Part shown: piece after piece, positions 60,657-64,000 of the stretch
Layout: each line of letters starts with the position of its first letter
Numbering within the stretch: position 1 is the stretch's first letter
From: Mucilaginibacter daejeonensis
GTDB lineage: Bacteria; Bacteroidota; Bacteroidia; Sphingobacteriales; Sphingobacteriaceae
Reading direction: 5' to 3'
Assembly: GCF_020783335.1 (NCBI RefSeq)
Contig: NZ_CP086068.1
Span: forward strand, 2,480,001-2,544,000
Length of the DNA stretch: 64,000 nucleotides
Made by a program: the position numbers and the translations under genes
The notes under the pieces: model-generated
Told to the model about the DNA's origin: nothing
Database searches by the model: none
The model's input: only the letters and a program-made list of their open reading frames with translations

Positions 60657-62153
60657 TTATTGTTCAGTAGTTTTGATATAGTAGGTGTAAATCGTTCTGT
60701 TGTGGGGTCTGGCATCTTCAAGGGCACTTTTGACCGACTCGAACAGGGCACTGTTGATCACGCCTTCGGCATTGACCCATTTGAATTTGCTGAGTACAGG
60801 ATTGCCAGTATTTGGAGTGACTTCGCGAACGACCAGATCGATCCGAATAAGCCCTTTGGGGTCAGGTATATGAGCGGCCTTAAAAGCCGGGGCAAAGGCA
60901 ACACCGATCTCCGTATTTTTAATATCGGTAGCTTGAGTGTTTTTTAAAAGGGCCGTATTCAATATGAACATACCGCCTAGTGCAGGACGATCATCAGGAT
61001 GGTAACGAAATGAGGCTTTTACCGTGCCATCCGGTTCGTAACAGGTTAAAGCTACTGGATCTTGTTCTCCTTCAGCGATCTTATTCTCCCCGTCATTGCC
61101 CTTTATGATATGCGGACGGTGCTTCGTCACTTCAATAGATCTAGCGTAGCGTTCAAAATCTTCCCTCACAGCATATGTTTTTACATCTAAAACCGGCTTG
61201 GTGTAGCTATCTGCTTCACTCAGATCTATGTACAACTTTCGGAAAAGTTCATGGAAGGTGTCACCATAATCAGCTTTGACTTGTTCGATCGTTTGCCAAT
61301 CCACGCCCAGTGGGTAGTATTCAAAAGCTTGATCGTTCAAACTCCCGTTAATATAATCTGACTGCACATCCAGTACATTCTTTTGTTTCTCGCTTTGAGC
61401 CATTTTGTCCTGAAAGATGCCCCCTATACTGGCGTTTGGATAATCCGTTCGGATCGCGTAGGGGTTTGCGGACAGCGTAAAACGGTTGGGTAACACGGTC
61501 ATAGCAGATGAAAGCCGGTCGATAAGGCTTTCTCCACTTGCTCTACCTTTGGTAAAAACGGTGAAGTAGATATGCTTATCGACATTACCTTCTCTATAGT
61601 CGGCAATATAAAAGGTGATAGAATTACCGGCATTGATCCATTTGGAAAAAGCGATCTTCAGGTAAGCCGTCGCGGTTACCTCTTTATCATCCTGCCATTC
61701 TTCAAAATCAGTGACCAGCAATGCGTCATTGCCACTGTTTACGATTTTTTCGACAGCGGCTTGTATAGGTGCGCGTCTGTCCAAATATTGTTTAGGATCG
61801 TTGACCAGCTGGCCGAGTTGCGTGCTGTTCGATACGGCTATAGGGGTTACCATACCCTGAACCAGCTTATAAACTTCCAGTTTACTATCGAGCAGAGTGT
61901 TGAAGCAATGGGCCATCAGTTCGCGGATGGCCGGTGTACCAAAGGCCGTGTACATGCCGGCCGAAAAGTCGACATACATGGCGGGTGCTCCTTTTGGCAA
62001 TTGAATACTGCCTGTTTTTAAGTCGTTGTAAGCTTTAAGTGTACCTACAAATCCTGAAGTTTTATAAAGATCAGGAAAGAGATCATTATCTCCGTATCTG
62101 CAGGAGGTCAGACATAAGACGGCCAGGACCAGGCATTTATTCAGGGTCTTCAT
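60657..62153 (-). CDS. Lipoprotein with von Willebrand-like fold, Ter operon
   Basis: A 498-residue lipoprotein: MKTLNKCLVLAVLCLTSC, lipobox LTSC at residue 18. The N-terminal domain has MYVDFSAGMYTAFG (D-x-S-x-G/M pattern like MIDAS) and LLVTDFEEWQDD plus NSITFYIADYREGN, a vWA-like core. The rest is beta-rich without motif. It would sit in the periplasm or on the outer membrane. It follows TerC by 22 bases. Confidence 0.65.
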   Translation of the reverse strand: MKTLNKCLVLAVLCLTSCRYGDNDLFPDLYKTSGFVGTLKAYNDLKTGSIQLPKGAPAMYVDFSAGMYTAFGTPAIRELMAHCFNTLLDSKLEVYKLVQGMVTPIAVSNSTQLGQLVNDPKQYLDRRAPIQAAVEKIVNSGNDALLVTDFEEWQDDKEVTATAYLKIAFSKWINAGNSITFYIADYREGNVDKHIYFTVFTKGRASGESLIDRLSSAMTVLPNRFTLSANPYAIRTDYPNASIGGIFQDKMAQSEKQKNVLDVQSDYINGSLNDQAFEYYPLGVDWQTIEQVKADYGDTFHELFRKLYIDLSEADSYTKPVLDVKTYAVREDFERYARSIEVTKHRPHIIKGNDGENKIAEGEQDPVALTCYEPDGTVKASFRYHPDDRPALGGMFILNTALLKNTQATDIKNTEIGVAFAPAFKAAHIPDPKGLIRIDLVVREVTPNTGNPVLSKFKWVNAEGVINSALFESVKSALEDARPHNRTIYTYYIKTTEQ

Positions 62154-62175
62154 ATTAATTATCGTTAAATACAGG

Positions 62176-62988
62176 TTAGTTTTTTTTCAATGCGTTTTGC
62201 ACCTCTTCCGGTATTACAACAGCAGTTGTTTTCCGGGTCGGCATGTTGAACAGCAGAGAGGTTAGTACCGGAATGATGAATACTGCAACAGTAAAGACGG
62301 ATATATAGATATCCATTTCGCGGCCTTCTAGGGACTGCGCCAACGCTGTTTCCGGATAATAGTGTGCATAAAGCGCAAGTACCAATTTTAGGCCAAGAAT
62401 ACCGATAACTAAGAAAGCTACGTTTTCCAGAAAAGGAAACTTCTCGATGAGTTTGACAAAAGCCTGTGCAACAAATCGCATGGCTAGTATGCCAATAAAA
62501 ACACCGATATAGATGAGGTTGATATTATCTGTAAATGCTACGGCAGCAAATACATTATCAACGGAAAATGCAAGGTCCATCAGTTCGATCAGTGCTACTG
62601 TTGCCCAGAAAGTTCCGATGCTACCGACCGTCACTCTATAAATCCAGCCTTTTTCTTTGGTCAGTTCCAGCTTCTCTTCCGCCTCCTTGCCTTTACTGCG
62701 GAAATAATCCACCGCTAGGTAAATTAGATAAAGGCCCCCCAAGGGTTTTAGCCACCAGATCTTGACCAGCCAGGCAGCCAGGAATAAACACAGACCACGC
62801 ATTAGATATGCACCTACAATACCATACTTAAGCGCTCGGCTACGCTTAGCTTTTGGTAGATCGATGACCATCGTTGCGAGTACAGCGGCGTTATCGACCG
62901 ACAATAAGCTTTCAATGACGATGAGGTTTAGAATGATCAGTAAGCCTGCTTGTATATCGTCGCCTAAAAGCGTGTGTAAAAAATCCAT
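62176..62988 (-). CDS. terC: TerC-family membrane protein
   Basis: A 270-residue protein with about seven helices. LIVIESLLSVDNAAVLATMV and LMDLAFSVDNVFAAVAFTDN are the two SVDN acidic motifs that define TerC and bind or transport metal (Mn2+ in relatives). It is the first gene of the Ter operon. An 18-base sequence upstream (63002-63019) recurs at 26938. Family members export Mn or assist membrane-protein folding. Confidence 0.93.
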   Translation of the reverse strand: MDFLHTLLGDDIQAGLLIILNLIVIESLLSVDNAAVLATMVIDLPKAKRSRALKYGIVGAYLMRGLCLFLAAWLVKIWWLKPLGGLYLIYLAVDYFRSKGKEAEEKLELTKEKGWIYRVTVGSIGTFWATVALIELMDLAFSVDNVFAAVAFTDNINLIYIGVFIGILAMRFVAQAFVKLIEKFPFLENVAFLVIGILGLKLVLALYAHYYPETALAQSLEGREMDIYISVFTVAVFIIPVLTSLLFNMPTRKTTAVVIPEEVQNALKKN

Positions 62989-63160
62989 AAGTCTGATTAA
63001 TTTGTGATAAGGTTTAGGTGTAAGTATTTTAGGCGTTTATCGGTTCTAGCTATATAGCACGTACGATCTACAATTAAAGAGCTTTAATAGAGCTATCTGG
63101 TGTAAACCGTCCGCTTTCATTTTTCAAAAGTTTACCTCTTAGATCTGCTTGTTTGCTAAT

Positions 63161-63370
63161 TTATGTTTCTAGAAGGCAGACCGTTTTGTTGCTTTTCTTG
63201 GCTTCTCGTAACGATATTCTCTTAGTTCGATAATTGCAGTTGCTTAATCCCCTACAAGTAGATGTCAAGTGATATTTTTTTGCGTATTGACTATCACACA
63301 CATAGACCTTCGCAGTATCCATGGCAGAAGGCTTTAAGCTGACCAGAAAAAACAGAAAGAGTGTTTTCAT
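63161..63370 (-). CDS. Small Cys-rich protein, exported
   Basis: A 69-residue protein with a signal-like start (MKTLFLFFLVSLKPSAMD). The rest is VYVCDSQYAKKYHLTSTCRGLSNCNYRTKRISLREAKKSNKTVC, a pattern of spaced Cys seen in short Ada-like or metal-binding domains in Bacteroidetes. No function is known. Confidence 0.65.
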   Translation of the reverse strand: MKTLFLFFLVSLKPSAMDTAKVYVCDSQYAKKYHLTSTCRGLSNCNYRTKRISLREAKKSNKTVCLLET

Positions 63371-63482
63371 ATCTTATTGAACTGGACCAATTATTTGTTG
63401 TAGATCACTGATTGCCGATCTCGAGGAATAACCATGTAAAATAGTTGCTATACAATGTGCTACATTTCATCTTGGGTTTGCA

Positions 63483-63692
63483 CTAGCTCTTGTGGCAGGC
63501 CGGGGAACAATAAACGCAGCCGTCTGCCTTGGAATAATGCTTGTTAGCAGCGGTTACTGCAGTACTGCACGTATCGTGGTATCCCAGGTCGATCTTGCTG
63601 ATCACCAGAGGCAAATAAAAACAGCCTTCCTTGTGAACTTCATGGTCACCTGTAATGGGCTGTGGATTGGTATTGACGTAATATTTGGGCAT
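63483..63692 (-). CDS. Small conserved Cys-rich protein
   Basis: From ATG 63692, 69 residues: MPKYYVNTNPQPITGDHEVHKEGCFYLPL, then CSTAVTAANKHYSKADGCVYCSPACH. This pattern of YYVNT...GDHEVH...C...C..C..C recurs in Bacteroidetes hypothetical proteins. The Cys/His cluster suggests a zinc ribbon. Soluble; function unknown. Confidence 0.7.
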   Translation of the reverse strand: MPKYYVNTNPQPITGDHEVHKEGCFYLPLVISKIDLGYHDTCSTAVTAANKHYSKADGCVYCSPACHKS

Positions 63693-63892
63693 AACAGCAT
63701 TTGTTTGAATATCCAAAAGTAAAACAGCTGTCGCAGTATGAATTACGGGTTCCCGTAAACCTATAAATTATTAATAATGCTGAGGGTTAGTTTGGAAAAC
63801 GAATAAGACAATCATAGGCAGCCATAACTAAAATAGCCCTATGTAAATGATCGCAGTTCTCCACGGGTGGGCTTCAATGCTCTATGAGATTT

Positions 63893-64000
63893 TTATAGGA
63901 GGCCCGCATCTTTACAACATGCGACCAACTGCTCGTTGTTAGTAAAGCCTAAAGCTTCTCTCATGACATTCAATTTTTTTTCTACGCTGCTTAGGCTTGA
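63893..64000 (-). CDS. C-terminal end of a LuxR-type helix-turn-helix protein (partial)
   Basis: The minus strand is open from the right edge to a TAA at 63895-63893: SSLSSVEKKLNVMREALGFTNNEQLVACCKDAGLL. This looks like the recognition helices at the end of a LuxR-type response regulator (VEKKLNVMREALG). The rest lies outside the window, so the identification is tentative. Confidence 0.45.
   Translation of the reverse strand, partial: SSLSSVEKKLNVMREALGFTNNEQLVACCKDAGLL

Overview
The window looks like chromosome of a Bacteroidota bacterium, most likely Sphingobacteriaceae (Mucilaginibacter/Pedobacter-like). Reasons: Bacteroidetes-type conjugative transposon genes (MOBP relaxase, TraG, TraK-L-M-N), TAnnTTTG-type -7 promoter boxes, a CarboxypepD_reg/TonB outer-membrane receptor, a thioredoxin-coupled ArsC/ACR3 arsenic operon and many reading frames starting without Shine-Dalgarno sequences. 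Everything here was read by eye; no database search was run.

Layout. (1) 1-5.1 kb: a likely defence or modification island. A six-gene, translationally coupled minus-strand operon encodes an AbiEi-like/DUF6088 regulator, an OGG-fold glycosylase-like protein, a 111-residue orphan, a PfkB kinase fused to a nucleoside deoxyribosyltransferase, a QueC-like enzyme and a SagB-like nitroreductase. It faces a truncated-by-window Mrr-like restriction endonuclease. (2) 5.2-23.2 kb: a decayed integrative conjugative element: helix-turn-helix protein, candidate oriT, MobC-like protein, relaxase, then traG cut by an IS21-family element whose other end abuts a beheaded traK. The genes normally lying between (rest of traG, traA-J) are gone. 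traL, traM and traN follow. (3) 15.2-18.5 kb, cargo inside that element: a two-gene operon of an ECF-like sigma factor and a truncated, catalytically dead Cas12f/TnpB-like protein. Four evenly spaced two-hairpin RNA-like repeats with compensatory base changes lie beside its 3' end, and an XRE repressor with a palindromic operator array is divergent. This is the most exciting locus of the window. (4) 23.2-26.5 kb: an IS4-family transposon with 17-bp ends and a 12-bp target duplication, carrying a serine hydrolase as passenger. (5) 27-36.7 kb: metal and metalloid resistance: TonB receptor plus Zn/Cd-type P-ATPase flanked by two paralogous Cys-rich secreted proteins, then a seven-gene ars operon with two matching ArsR operators. 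(6) 36.7-49 kb: ordinary chromosomal genes (Crp/Fnr and AraC regulators, SDR, alpha/beta hydrolase, HAD phosphatase, transporters), with a frameshifted TetR gene flanked by matching operators. (7) 49.3-63 kb: a tellurite-resistance-type (Ter) operon in which TerC, a lipoprotein, a membrane protein, a tubulin-like GTPase, a 1295-residue Hsp70/actin-like protein, a second degenerate actin-like protein with a proline tail, two TerD proteins, an OmpA-domain protein and an amber-interrupted DUF3892 gene run in tight series.

How parts work together. The relaxase set, oriT and TraK-N were one transfer system, now unable to move itself. The sigma/dCas12f pair would be expected to recruit RNA polymerase to RNA-specified sites. 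The Ter operon combines calcium-binding TerD proteins with three cytoskeletal-fold NTPases and envelope anchors, suggesting a membrane-linked stress complex. The functional assignments are family-level inferences unless stated otherwise.
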